Notes under the pieces: generated by a model | What the model was told of the DNA's origin: nothing | Seen by the model: the letters and a program-made list of their open reading frames with translations, nothing else | The model's database searches: none | Made by a program: the position numbers and the translations under genes | Shown here: positions 8,463 to 16,699 of the stretch, piece after piece | Layout: each line of letters begins with the position of its first letter | Numbering within the stretch: the stretch's first letter is position 1 | Assembly (NCBI RefSeq): GCF_009604455.1 | Contig: NZ_WEGL01000006.1 | Coordinates: forward strand, 310,001-374,000 | DNA from: Streptomyces sp. RB17 | GTDB taxonomy: Bacteria; Actinomycetota; Actinomycetes; Streptomycetales; Streptomycetaceae | Direction: 5' to 3' | DNA length: 64,000 nucleotides

Positions 8463-9947
8463 GTGCTGAAGAGGGTGTTCGTGGCTCCGGACCCGGGACG
8501 GGCGCGGTTGCGCTTCGCCGCGCGGGCCGTCCTCGGCATCGGCCTCGCGGTCGTCGTCTGCCTTCTCGCCGGTCAGTCCGTCGTCGGCGCGGTCGCCGGC
8601 GGCCTCGCGGCTCTCCTCGCCCTGTTCACCGTCGCCGACGCGACCGTGCGCGGGCAGGCCGTGACCACCGCACTGCTGCCCGCCGTGGGGGTGCCGGTGC
8701 TCGCCGCCGCGGCCGAGCTGCACGCCGTGCCCGTTGCGCGCGACCTCGTGTTCCTGGGCGTCGTCGGCGCCGGGGTGTACGCGCGCCGCTGGGGGCCGCG
8801 CGGGCACAGCCTCGGTGTGTTCGCCTTCATGACCTTCTTCGTGGCCCAGTTCCTGCACGCCACCCCGGCGCAGCTGCCCGAGCTGTACGCTGCCGTCCTG
8901 CTGTCGGTGCTCAGCGCAGCCGTGGTGCGCTTCGGCGTGTGGTGCTACGAGCGCCGGCTGCCCCCGGCCGTCGTACCTTCCCCCACTCCCGGCTTGGCTC
9001 GGGTGACCACGCGGCAGGCCGTCCAGGCGACCGCCGGCGCGGGCTTCGCGCTGGTCGTCGGCCAGCTGGTGTCCGGACAGCGGTGGTACTGGGCCGTCGG
9101 CGCCACCTGGTGGATCTTCGTCAACACCGCCTCGCGCGGTGAGACCCTGGTACGCGGCTTCCGTCGGGTCCTCGGCACGGTGATCGGCATCTGCCTCGGC
9201 TTCCTCGTCGCCGTTCCCGTGGGCGGCGCGCCGGTCCCGACGGCCGTCCTGGTCACCGTCGCCGTCTTCGGCATCTTCTACACGGCCGCCGTCTCCTACA
9301 CCTGGATGATGCTCTGGGTCACCCTGCTCGCCGAACTGCTCTACGGCCTCCTCGGCGTCCTGAGCCCCGGCCTGCTCGCGCTGCGTTTCGCCGAGACCGG
9401 CGTGGGGGCACTCGGCGCCGCGCTCGCCGTGCTGTTCGTCCTGCCGGTGACCACCCACGCGATCACGGACGCCTGGATCCAGCGCGCCCTGCGCTGCGTA
9501 CACGCCTGTACGGCCGAGGCCGCGGCCCGGCTCGCCGGTTCCAGCACGGCGGACCCGGCGCCCCGCGTCGCTGAACTGGAGCAGCTGCTCGGCCGGGTCC
9601 GGCTGGCCGTGGCCCCGCTGGTCCACCCGCTGAACCCGATGCCGGCCCGCAAGCGGCGCGCCCGCCGGGTGCTGGCGCTCCTCGACGACTGCGCCCGTGA
9701 GGTACACGGCCTGGTCGCCGTCGCCGCCGACCCCGAGGCGTCGCACGACGCCCGCCTCGCCGCGGCCTGCTGGCGCGTCGAGTCGGCCGTCGAGGCGCTT
9801 ACGGCAGGCCGTCGGGAGCCCGTCCACAACCCCGCCGAGCCCCCCGCCGAGCCCGCCCTGGCCCACCTCCACGGCCTGGAACGTGCCCTCACCGACCTGG
9901 CCGAGCCCCTGCGTGCTCCGACGGGGTCACGGCCGGTTGGGGCTTGA
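8463..9947 (+). CDS. FUSC-family integral membrane protein
   Basis: The 494-residue product has two blocks of hydrophobic segments (residues ~20-170 and ~185-330) joined by a short polar stretch, then a cytoplasmic helical tail of about 160 residues. The second block contains 'GQRWYWAVGATWWIFVNT', the fusaric-acid-resistance (FUSC) signature region, followed by 'GETLVRGFRRVLGTVIG'. Members of the family are aromatic-acid or amphipathic-compound exporters or are uncharacterised. GTG 8463 is preferred because GGGAGGG lies 6-10 bases upstream. The divergent Lrp-type gene is the probable regulator. A long G-rich repeat starts at the stop codon. Confidence 0.85.
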   Translation: MLKRVFVAPDPGRARLRFAARAVLGIGLAVVVCLLAGQSVVGAVAGGLAALLALFTVADATVRGQAVTTALLPAVGVPVLAAAAELHAVPVARDLVFLGVVGAGVYARRWGPRGHSLGVFAFMTFFVAQFLHATPAQLPELYAAVLLSVLSAAVVRFGVWCYERRLPPAVVPSPTPGLARVTTRQAVQATAGAGFALVVGQLVSGQRWYWAVGATWWIFVNTASRGETLVRGFRRVLGTVIGICLGFLVAVPVGGAPVPTAVLVTVAVFGIFYTAAVSYTWMMLWVTLLAELLYGLLGVLSPGLLALRFAETGVGALGAALAVLFVLPVTTHAITDAWIQRALRCVHACTAEAAARLAGSSTADPAPRVAELEQLLGRVRLAVAPLVHPLNPMPARKRRARRVLALLDDCAREVHGLVAVAADPEASHDARLAAACWRVESAVEALTAGRREPVHNPAEPPAEPALAHLHGLERALTDLAEPLRAPTGSRPVGA

Positions 9948-10205
9948 GCCGGGCGGTGTGGGCGTGCGGTTGGTGGGGGCTTGTGCCGGGTGGCGTGCGG
10001 GGGTGCGGTTGGTGGGGGCTTGTGCCGGGTGGCGTGCGGGGGTGCGGTTGGTGGGGGCTTGTGCCGGGCGGCGTGCGGGGCGCCGGATGGTGGGGCTGAT
10101 CGGGGCAGTGTGCGGGGCGCGGGTGGATGGGGGCTTGTGCCGGGCAGTGTGTGCGGGGCGCGGATGGTTGGGGGCTGATCCGGGCGACGTGCGGGGCGCG
10201 GGTGG
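9948..10205. repeat. 39-bp G-rich tandem repeat (family A)
   Basis: Directly after the FUSC stop codon, the unit GCGGTTGGTGGGGGCTTGTG plus CCGGGTGGCGTGCGGGGGT recurs at 9966, 10005 and 10044 with exact 39-bp spacing. It then decays into related units to about 10205 ('GGGGCGCGGGTGG', 'GGGGGCTTGTGCCGGGCAG'). The plus strand is extremely G-rich with many GGG and GGGG runs, so it could form G-quadruplexes in DNA or RNA. Short open frames inside it are by-products of the repeat. Confidence 0.9.
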
Positions 10206-10443
10206 TGGGGAGTCGAGCACCGGCGGGGGCGCGGGTGGTGAGGGGCTGAGTCGAGCACCGGCGGGGGACGCGGGTGGTGAGGGGTTCAGCCGAGCACCGG
10301 CGGGGGGCGCGGGTGGTGAGGGGCTGAGTCGAGTACCGGCGGGGGCGCGGGTGGTGAGGGGCTGAGTCGAGTACCGGCGGGGGACGCGGGTGGTGAGGGG
10401 TTCAGCCGAGCACCGGCGAGGACGCAGGTGGTGAGGGGCTGGA
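10206..10443. repeat. 38/39-bp G-rich tandem repeat (family B), six copies
   Basis: Units beginning (T/C)CGAG(C/T)ACCG at 10213, 10251, 10290, 10329, 10367 and 10406 are spaced 38, 39, 39, 38 and 39 bp. Each continues GCGGGGG(A)CGCGGGTGGTGA and GGGG(C/T)T. The unit differs from family A, which it follows without a gap, but shares the strand bias. No spacer sequences separate the units, so it is not a CRISPR array. Confidence 0.92.
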
Positions 10444-10661
10444 CCGGCCGGCAGTGACGGTCCTGCGTGGCGGTGCGGGGGCCGTGACCGGGGCCTCGGT
10501 GGGGTGACCTGTGCCTGCGGAGCCCGTGCGGCGTTGTCCCGGCCCCGGCAATGATCAGACCCGGCGTTGCAATGACCGGACCCCTGTGGCAATGATCGGA
10601 CCACGCACAGCAACCGTTCGCTTCCCGCGAGAGAAAGAACCACCGGCCACGCCCCGGCCCT
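10444..10661. promoter_or_regulatory. Intergenic region with three phased GCAATGATCGGACC boxes
   Basis: After the G-rich repeats and before the lactonase gene, the 14-base box GCAATGA(T/C)C(A/G)GACC occurs at 10548, 10569 and 10589. The copies are spaced 21 and 20 bp, close to two helical turns, all in the same orientation. This spacing puts the boxes on one face of the DNA. No open frame with coding character is present here. Confidence 0.5.
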
Positions 10662-10672
10662 TGGTCTAGACC
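10662..10672. promoter_or_regulatory. DasR-like operator (dre) upstream of the lactonase gene
   Basis: TGGTCTAGACC is the core of the known DasR-responsive element, whose full consensus is close to ACTGGTCTAGACCACT. The flanks here (CTTGGTCTAGACCGGC) match 12 of 16 positions in that frame. It lies 57 bp before the GTG of the lactonase gene. DasR is the GntR-family N-acetylglucosamine regulator of Streptomyces. Binding here is a prediction. Confidence 0.6.
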
Positions 10673-10728
10673 GGCCGTGATCGCTGCTACCGTCGGCCCC
10701 GGACGGGCTCGACCGAGAGGGGACAGCG

Positions 10729-11766
10729 GTGGCACAGGACAGCAGGTCCGGCAGGAGCCGGGCGTTCATCGGCTCGTTCACGGCGGCGGGCGGTCCCGGC
10801 CTCGTGACCGCCGAGGTCGCGCCGGAGGGCGGCGCCCTCCTCCTCGGCACCGCGGTGAGCGAGGTACCCGACCCGTCCTACCTGGTTCTCGCGCCGGACG
10901 GGGCGACGCTCTACGCGGTCAGCGAGACGGCCGAGGGTGCCGTCGCTGCTTACCGCGTCGACGGCGGCCGGCCCGAACCCGCGGGGCCACCCGTGCGGGT
11001 CGACGGCAGCGGACCGACCCACCTCGGCCTGTACGCCGGCCATGTGCTGACGGCCAACTACGGCTGCGGCAGCGTCACCGCCGTACCCGTGCGGCCGGAC
11101 GGCTCTCTCGCCGCCAAGCCCTCCGGGCGGCTCCAGCACACCGGCTCGGGCCCGCACGACCGGCGCCAACGCGGTCCGCACGCCCACCAGGTGCAGCCCG
11201 ACCCGAGCGGCCGGTGGGCCGTCAGCGTCGATCTCGGCACGGACTCGGTGCGCATCTGCACCCTGGAGGACGGCGTTCCCGCCGTGCACGGCGAGTTCGC
11301 CCTGCGCCCCGGCTCCGGCCCCCGCCATCTGGCTTTCCACCCGGACGCCACGCACGCCTACGTCGTCAACGAACTCACCCCCACCGTCACCGTGTGCCGG
11401 TGGGACGCCGAGGCCGGCTGCCTCAGACCGCTGGTCGAGGTCCCCGTGCTGCCCGGCGCCCCGGCCGGCGACGCCTATCCGTCCGGGATCGCGGTCTCGC
11501 CCGACGGCCGTTTCGTGTGGACCGCGACCCGCGGCGAGGACGTCCTGTCGATCCTCGCCGTCGAGGGCGAGTCGCTCCGGCTGATCGGCACAGTGCCCTG
11601 CGGCGGGCACTGGCCGCGCGCGCTCGCCGAGCACGACGGCTTCCTCTACGCGGCCAACGAGCGCTCCGGCGACGTGACGTGGTTCGCCGTGGACGAGGCG
11701 ACGGGGCTGCCCCGCTACGAGGGCTCCGTGTCGGTCACCGCGGCCTCCTGCATCGTCTTCGGCTGA
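10729..11766 (+). CDS. Lactonase-family beta-propeller protein (6-phosphogluconolactonase type)
   Basis: The 345-residue product belongs to the seven-bladed beta-propeller lactonase family (YbhE/Pgl-like). Blade-type repeats recur: 'PSYLVLAPDGATLYAVSET', 'HQVQPDPSGRWAVSVDLGTD', 'RHLAFHPDATHAYVVNELT', 'PSGIAVSPDGRFVWTATRGE', 'HWPRALAEHDGFLYAANERS'. The conserved His of 'PHAHQV' and the Arg of 'GPRHLAF' are present. It probably opens a sugar lactone in the cytoplasm. GTG 10729 follows GAGGGGAC at the right distance. A DasR-like site upstream suggests a link to aminosugar supply. It ends at a strong hairpin terminator. Confidence 0.85.
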   Translation: MAQDSRSGRSRAFIGSFTAAGGPGLVTAEVAPEGGALLLGTAVSEVPDPSYLVLAPDGATLYAVSETAEGAVAAYRVDGGRPEPAGPPVRVDGSGPTHLGLYAGHVLTANYGCGSVTAVPVRPDGSLAAKPSGRLQHTGSGPHDRRQRGPHAHQVQPDPSGRWAVSVDLGTDSVRICTLEDGVPAVHGEFALRPGSGPRHLAFHPDATHAYVVNELTPTVTVCRWDAEAGCLRPLVEVPVLPGAPAGDAYPSGIAVSPDGRFVWTATRGEDVLSILAVEGESLRLIGTVPCGGHWPRALAEHDGFLYAANERSGDVTWFAVDEATGLPRYEGSVSVTAASCIVFG

Positions 11767-11803
11767 GGCCGCTGAGGCCGCGCGGGGCAGGGCGTTCCGG
11801 CAA

Positions 11804-11844
11804 GGCGAAGGGCCCGCTCCGGGGTGGGGAGCGGGCCCTTCGCC
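11804..11844. terminator. Bidirectional intrinsic terminator
   Basis: There is a perfect 17-bp inverted repeat: GGCGAAGGGCCCGCTCC at 11804-11820 and its complement at 11828-11844, with a 7-base loop. It lies between the converging lactonase and CbiX-like genes and can stop transcription from both sides. No U-tract follows, as is usual in Streptomyces. Confidence 0.93.
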
Positions 11845-11873
11845 GTACGGGTGCCGCGAGGTGGCGGCGGGGG

Positions 11874-12800
11874 TCAGCGGACCGGAATGCCCTGCGCCTG
11901 CTGCGGGGCGATGCCCAGTGTCGTCGTGTACTTGGCGAGGGCGAGCTTGCCGATGGCCGGGTACGCGCCGAGCGCCTCGGCCGTGGCGCAGCCCGCCTCC
12001 TCGGCGGCCGCCGCCAGCAGCGCCGGGTCGATCTCCGGGCCGATCAGATACGGCGCGAGTGCCAGCTGCTGCGAGCCCGAGGAACGCAGCTGCTCGGCGA
12101 CGGAGGAGATCGAGCCCTCCTGGTCCAGGGCCGCCGCCATCACCGGCACGGCGAGGCGCGCGGCGAGCAGCATGCCGGTGATCCCGGCCGCCTGTACGGC
12201 CTCCTCTCCGCCCACGGACGCCAGGATGATGCCGTCCGCGGCGGTCGCCACGGTGAACAGGCGCGCGCGGTCGGCACGGGCCAGGCTCGCCTCCGACAGC
12301 CGCACGTGCAGCGCCTCGGCGAGCAGCGGGTGCGGGCCGAGCACGTCGGTCAGATCGGCGGCGACCCGGCTGTCCATCACGGACTGGCGGATCTGCCGCA
12401 GCAGGGAGCTGTCCGGACCGGCCAGCAGCGGGACGACGACGGCGACCGGGCCGTCGGGCTGCTTGACGCCCTCGACCCCGGCGGCGACGGCCTGCTCATA
12501 ACGGGCCGTGCGCTCCTCGGCCGCGCGCACGAGCACGGAGCGGAGCGTGGGGTACTCGGCGTCGTCCCCGTCCAGGTATCCGATCCGGGCGTCCAGGCCG
12601 GGCAGCTCGGAGCGGGCGATGCTCACGACCTCCTCGGCGAGGGCACGCGTGGCGGCGCTGGGCGCACCGGGCACCGCGAGGGTGAGCGCGGGCGCACCCT
12701 CCGGAGCCACCAGCGGTTCCGGTCGGCGGTGCCGTCCGGGCTGGCGGGGTCGCGGCATTCGTACGGGCAGGCCGGACTCGGGCCCAGTGGGGGTGCTCAT
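11874..12800 (-). CDS. CbiX/SirB-like (sirohydrochlorin chelatase fold) protein
   Basis: The 308-residue product has two tandem chelatase-like half domains after a 30-residue Arg/Pro-rich lead. The first ends with 'PVAVVVPLLAGPDSSLLRQI'. The second carries 'DGIILASVGGEEAVQAAGI' and 'QQLALAPYLIGPEIDPALLA'. True CbiX/SirB enzymes begin with a GHGS/GHGT motif whose His binds the metal. Here the equivalent strand reads 'LTLAVPGAPSAATRALAEEV', and no His is seen in the other usual ligand loops. It may be a non-catalytic relative or use other ligands. It is a single gene, convergent with the lactonase. Confidence 0.65.
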   Translation of the reverse strand: MSTPTGPESGLPVRMPRPRQPGRHRRPEPLVAPEGAPALTLAVPGAPSAATRALAEEVVSIARSELPGLDARIGYLDGDDAEYPTLRSVLVRAAEERTARYEQAVAAGVEGVKQPDGPVAVVVPLLAGPDSSLLRQIRQSVMDSRVAADLTDVLGPHPLLAEALHVRLSEASLARADRARLFTVATAADGIILASVGGEEAVQAAGITGMLLAARLAVPVMAAALDQEGSISSVAEQLRSSGSQQLALAPYLIGPEIDPALLAAAAEEAGCATAEALGAYPAIGKLALAKYTTTLGIAPQQAQGIPVR

Positions 12801-12989
12801 GGCGCCGCATGTTACTGGCTTTCCCGGTTACTCCGTTCGGGGAGGGTGCAGGTGAGCGGTATCCGTCCGGTTTTGTCTGATGAGTTACGCGCCGGCGGCA
12901 CGTGTTATAGGCACTTGCCGCGGATATGGGTCGACAAAGAGGTGACAAGGCAGAAGAATCCGCTTTTGTGAGGAGCGCGAGCGGGGACC

Positions 12990-13968
12990 TCAATCGCCTT
13001 GCGCGGGGACCACGCAGAGCACGGTCGGTTCGCCCGGCAGGGTGAGCCGGCCGGCCGCGAGCTCGCTCGCGATCCGGACCGAGCCGTGCAGGGGATCGCC
13101 CTCGGCCGGCACCTGCCGGGCGTGCGGCAGCCTGCTCGCCAACTCCTCGCGCAGCGGTACGAGGAGGGGCTCGCCCATCCGGAACATGGCGCCGGTGAGC
13201 GCCACTTGGGGCTCCCCGTCAGCCGGGCACCCGGCCGCGGCCGACTCGGCCATGTGCCGGGCCACGGCGCGCAGGATGCCCGCGGCGACCGGCTCGTGCG
13301 CGGCGCACGGGGCCACCCGGGGGCGAAGGAGGCAGGTACGGCGTGCCGGTCGGAGCGAGAGTAGAGCTGTCCCGGCAGCCCGCACACCGGGCCGAATCGC
13401 TCCTGAGCGCACGTCGGCGACGCGGCGGAGCCACCGTCCCGGCCGTCGTGGGCCCGCAGCGCCGTGTCCAGGCCGGCCCACCCGATCCAGACGCCGCTGC
13501 CGCGGTCACCGGGCAGATGGCCGTAGCCGCCGGCCCGGCGTCGTGCCTTCGGGTTGGTGCCGACCGCGATCGGCCCGGTGCCCGCGGCGAGCATCGCGCC
13601 CGGACGCGACCCGAGGGCGCTGACGCGGCCGGTCACGGCGTCGGCGGCGAGCGCCACGTGTCGTATACCCAGCTCCCGGGCGAGGGTGCCCGGCAGTTCG
13701 GCGCGCGGGGCGTGGCCCAGGGTGGCGAACCCGGCGGCACCGACGACGGCAGTGCCCGGCCTGTCCACTCCCGCCCCGGCGGTGGACGCGCGGGCCGGCG
13801 GGACGAGTTGGGCCATCAGACGGGCGGGATCGATGCCCCACTCGCCCGTGCGGACCGGCTCGCGTGACTCCCGCTGTGCGGTGGGCGGCCGGCCCGGCAC
13901 GGCACGCCGACGGCGATCCGGAGACCGGAGCCTCCGGAGTCCAACGCCGGACAACCGGGGACGGTCAC
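12990..13968 (-). pseudogene. BadF/BadG/BcrA/BcrD-type ATPase (GlcNAc-kinase-like), two frameshifts
   Basis: Three frames joined together encode one ASKHA-fold ATPase. It starts at GTG 13968 with 'VTVPGCPALDSGGSGLRIAV'. It shifts frame near 13900 (after 'GRPP') into 'ESREPVRTGEWGIDPARL', 'SRPGAMLAAGTGPIAVGTNP' and 'GDRGSGVWIGWAGLDTAL'. It shifts again near 13318 in a run of five C (minus strand) into 'RVAPCAAHEPVAAGILRAV' and 'VALTGAMFRMGEPLLVPLRE'. Adding one C at the second site restores the frame. The start GTG overlaps the TGA of ung (GTGA), so it was translationally coupled. Both breaks fall in GC runs, so sequencing error must be excluded before calling it dead. Confidence 0.8.
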
Positions 13969-14642
13969 GGCAGTCGCCAGTCCACGGGCTGCCCGCCCTG
14001 CTGGATCAGCAGGTCGTTGGCCCGGCTGAACGGGCGCGAGCCGAAGAAACCGTAGTCGGCCGACTTGGGCGAGGGATGCGGGGACTCCACCGCCGGCAGG
14101 CTGCCCAGCAGCGGACGCAGATTGCGGGCTTCCCGGCCCCAGAGGATGGCGACCAGCGGCTTGCCGCGTGCCGCCAGCGCCCGGATCGCCTGCTCGGTGA
14201 CCTCCTCCCAGCCCTTGTCGCGGTGGGCACCCGGGCGGCGGGGAGCCACGGTCAGCGCCCTGTTGAGCAGCAGGATGCCCTGCTGGGTCCACGGCGTCAG
14301 GTCGCCGCTGGACGGCTGGGGCAGCCCCAGGTCGGTGTTCAGCTCGCGGAAGATGTTGATCAGGCTGGGCGGCAGCGGGCGTACCTCGGGCGCGACCGAG
14401 AACGACAGCCCCACCGCGTGCCCCGGGGTCGGATACGGGTCCTGACCGACGATCAGGACCCGTACGTCGTCGAAGGGCTGCTGGAAGGCCCGCAGGACGT
14501 GGGGTCCGGCCGGGAGGTAGGTGCGTCCCGCGGCGATCTCCGTGCGCAGGAAGTCGCCCATCGCGGCGATCCGTCCGGCGACGGGTTCCAGGGCCTTCGC
14601 CCAGCCCGGTTCGACGATTTCATGCAAGGGTCGTGGTGCCAC
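13965..14642 (-). CDS. ung: Uracil-DNA glycosylase (family 1)
   Basis: The 225-residue enzyme removes uracil from DNA in base-excision repair. Family-1 motifs are intact: 'VLIVGQDPYPTPGHAVGLSF' contains the water-activating Asp of GQDPY, and 'LLLNRALTV' carries the uracil-contacting Asn. The leucine-intercalation motif is 'HPSPKSADYGFFGSRPFSRA', with its catalytic His. GTG 14642 is chosen because a TAGGGT -10 box (minus strand, 14650-14655) lies 7-8 bases upstream, suggesting a leaderless mRNA. GTG 14651 would overlap that box. The stop overlaps the start of the BadF-type ATPase gene. Confidence 0.93.
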   Translation of the reverse strand: MAPRPLHEIVEPGWAKALEPVAGRIAAMGDFLRTEIAAGRTYLPAGPHVLRAFQQPFDDVRVLIVGQDPYPTPGHAVGLSFSVAPEVRPLPPSLINIFRELNTDLGLPQPSSGDLTPWTQQGILLLNRALTVAPRRPGAHRDKGWEEVTEQAIRALAARGKPLVAILWGREARNLRPLLGSLPAVESPHPSPKSADYGFFGSRPFSRANDLLIQQGGQPVDWRLP

Positions 14643-14649
14643 GGGCGTC

Positions 14650-14680
14650 ACCCTACTGCCGTACACGGCCCGGTGATCAA
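14650..14680 (-). promoter_or_regulatory. Predicted promoter of ung
   Basis: On the minus strand, TTGATC (14680-14675) and TAGGGT (14655-14650) are separated by 19 bases. The -10 matches the Streptomyces housekeeping consensus TAGRGT/TANNNT. Transcription would begin at or within a base or two of the GTG at 14642. Confidence 0.5.
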
Positions 14681-14731
14681 CCGATGGCCGAAGCCCGGCG
14701 GCGACGCCCCCCGGCAACCAGCCCGTGCGCC

Positions 14732-15820
14732 TCAGCCGATCACCGCCGCCCGCACGCACAGCACGTCCGGCAGATGCGCCGCCAGCTGCTGCCAGCTGTC
14801 GCCGTCGTCGGCCGAGGCGAACACCTCGCCGTTGCGGTTGCCGAAGTAGACGCCCGCCGGGTCGGCGTCGTCGGTGCACAGGGCGTCCCGCAGCACCGTG
14901 CCGTAGTGATCCTCCTCCGGCAGCCCCTTGGACAGCGGCTCCCAGGTCCGGCCCGCGTCCGCGGTGCGGAAGACCCGGCAGCGGTGCTCTGCGGGCACCC
15001 GGTCCGCGTCGGCGTTGATCGGGAAGACGTACGCCGTGTCGGCCCGGCGTGGATGGGTGGCCACCGCGAAGCCGAACGTGGACGGCAGATCCGCGCCGAT
15101 GTCCGTCCAGTGCGCGCCCGCGTCATCGCTTCTGTACACCCCCCAGTGGTTCTGCAGATAGAGCCGGTCCGGGTCGCCCGCGTCCTTGGCGATCTTGTGC
15201 ACGCACTGGCCGAACTCCGGGTTCGGGTCGGGCAGGAACACCGCGGACACACCGGAGTTGGACGGCGCCCAGCTCGCCCCGCCGTCGCTGGAGCGGAACA
15301 CCCCGGCCGTCGAGACGGCCACGGTGACCGCCTTGGGGTCACGGGCGTCGGTGACCACCGTGTGCAGACCCTCACCGCCACCGCCCGGCACCCACCGCGA
15401 GCGCGTCGGATGCTCCCACAGCGGCCGGACCAGTTCGAAGCTCTCGCCGCGGTCCTCCGAGCGGTACAGCGCCGCCGGTTCCGTGCCCGCGTACACCACA
15501 TCGGGCTCGGCGGCGGCCGGGTGCAGCTGCCAGACGCGCTCCAGGGAAGCGCCGGTCTCCTTGGGGAACTTGACGGCCGGCTGCGGCGGTTCCGTCCAGG
15601 TGCGGCCCAGGTCGTCGGAGTGGAAGACCGACGGGCCCCAGTGCGCGCTGTCGCCGCCCGCCAGCAGCCGCGGCCGGTCCCCTCGGGTGTCGATCGCGAC
15701 CGAGTAGACGGCCTGCGCGTTGAAATAGGGACTGTCGTCGAACTCCCAGGCGCCGCCGCCCCTGCGCCGCCCGATGAAAAGGCCTTTGCGGGTGCCCACC
15801 GCCAGCAGTACCTCGGTCAT
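14732..15820 (-). CDS. BNR-repeat (sialidase/photosystem-stability-like) beta-propeller protein
   Basis: The 362-residue product contains repeated bacterial-neuraminidase-repeat (Asp-box) motifs of the form S-x-D-x-G-x-x-W: 'SDDLGRTWTEP', 'SEDRGESFELV', 'SSDGGASWAPS', 'SDDAGAHWTDI', 'TADAGRTWEPL', 'SADDGDSWQQL'. They indicate a six-bladed beta-propeller of the exo-alpha-sialidase or VPS10-like group. There is no signal peptide: the protein starts 'MTEVLLAVGTRKGLFIGRR', so a cytoplasmic location is likely. The catalytic Arg triad of true sialidases cannot be assigned, and enzymatic activity is doubtful. ATG 15820 has an ideal site, GGAGGTGATC, just upstream. Nothing gene-like was seen in the 294 bp before the next plus-strand gene. 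Confidence 0.8.
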   Translation of the reverse strand: MTEVLLAVGTRKGLFIGRRRGGGAWEFDDSPYFNAQAVYSVAIDTRGDRPRLLAGGDSAHWGPSVFHSDDLGRTWTEPPQPAVKFPKETGASLERVWQLHPAAAEPDVVYAGTEPAALYRSEDRGESFELVRPLWEHPTRSRWVPGGGGEGLHTVVTDARDPKAVTVAVSTAGVFRSSDGGASWAPSNSGVSAVFLPDPNPEFGQCVHKIAKDAGDPDRLYLQNHWGVYRSDDAGAHWTDIGADLPSTFGFAVATHPRRADTAYVFPINADADRVPAEHRCRVFRTADAGRTWEPLSKGLPEEDHYGTVLRDALCTDDADPAGVYFGNRNGEVFASADDGDSWQQLAAHLPDVLCVRAAVIG

Positions 15821-16114
15821 GCCGATCACCTCCGGGACGTCTTCGTCCAGGTAGTCGTGAGACACGTAGTCGTCGGTTATCGGCCAGTGTGCACCCCACC
15901 ACTGACAGTCCCCCCTTGCATGCACGTTTCCACAGGTCACAGCGGTGCCGTCGGTCCATGACGGCGATCGGCCCGGGTCCGTTGCGGCATGCGCCTGCGC
16001 GCGAGGGGCGTCTCGTGCGACCGTCGGGGAGACGGCTCGTCGTGAGCAGCGGAGCGATCTCCCGCGTATGGGAGGGCGGTCCGGCCGGTCGGTGCGCTCG
16101 TGAGGAGGATGCCC

Positions 16115-16699
16115 TTGAAGGCGTTCCGTGGTCCGAAGGTGTGGCTGTGGCGCTGGCGGCGCAACCCGCTCAAACGCCGGGCCGACGTGGTGGAGGCCTG
16201 GGTGGTGCTCGGCACCTGGCTGCTGACCGTCCTGGCGGGGATCTCGGCCGGACTCGTGGCGGCCGGTTCGGTGGAACACGGACTCGCGAGGGAGCGGGCG
16301 GCCTGGCGTCCCGCGGTGGCCCACGTGGTGGAACGGGCCCCGGGAACCTCCCCCGTGCACCGCCACGCCTCCGCCGGCGAGCGCGTCTGGGCCAAGGTGA
16401 GCTGGACCGTGGCCGACGGCTCCGCCCACACCGGTCAGGTCCGGGTGGTGCCCGGCAGCAAGGCCGGTGCGCCGGTCACGGTCTGGACCGATCCGCGGGG
16501 CCGGCTCGTCAGCCGTCCCGCCTCCGTCGCCGAGGCCGCCTTCCGGGGCACCCTGATCGGCTGCCTGGTGGGCGTGAGCGCGGCGGCCGTCCCCTTCGTC
16601 GGCGGCCTCGCCCTGCGCGGCCGTCTGGAACGCCGCCGCATGCACGCCTGGGACGCGGAGTGGGCGCGGCTCGGACCGCAGTGGGGACGGATGGTCTGA
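16115..16699 (+). CDS. Rv1733c-type double-spanning membrane protein
   Basis: The 194-residue protein resembles the actinobacterial Rv1733c-like family. It has a basic N-terminus 'WRWRRNPLKRRADVVEAW', one membrane segment ('VVLGTWLLTVLAGISAGLVA', residues ~32-54), an external domain of about 75 residues including 'VWAKVSWTVADGSAHTGQVR', a second membrane segment and a basic cytoplasmic end. The function is unknown. AGGAGG at 16103-16108 abuts an ATG at 16109 but is ideally spaced (6 bases) from TTG 16115, so TTG is preferred. ATG 16109 or GTG 16100 are alternatives. It stands alone upstream of the kinase. Confidence 0.7.
   Translation: MKAFRGPKVWLWRWRRNPLKRRADVVEAWVVLGTWLLTVLAGISAGLVAAGSVEHGLARERAAWRPAVAHVVERAPGTSPVHRHASAGERVWAKVSWTVADGSAHTGQVRVVPGSKAGAPVTVWTDPRGRLVSRPASVAEAAFRGTLIGCLVGVSAAAVPFVGGLALRGRLERRRMHAWDAEWARLGPQWGRMV

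Noticed and set aside
9981..10178. Small Cys/Gly-rich open frame in the repeat after the FUSC gene
   Set aside because: It is generated by the 39-bp repeat (period divisible by 3), without a ribosome binding site or homologue pattern.
10213..10443. Six equally spaced 38/39-bp units that could be read as a CRISPR array
   Set aside because: The whole period is repeated sequence, with no spacers and no cas genes.
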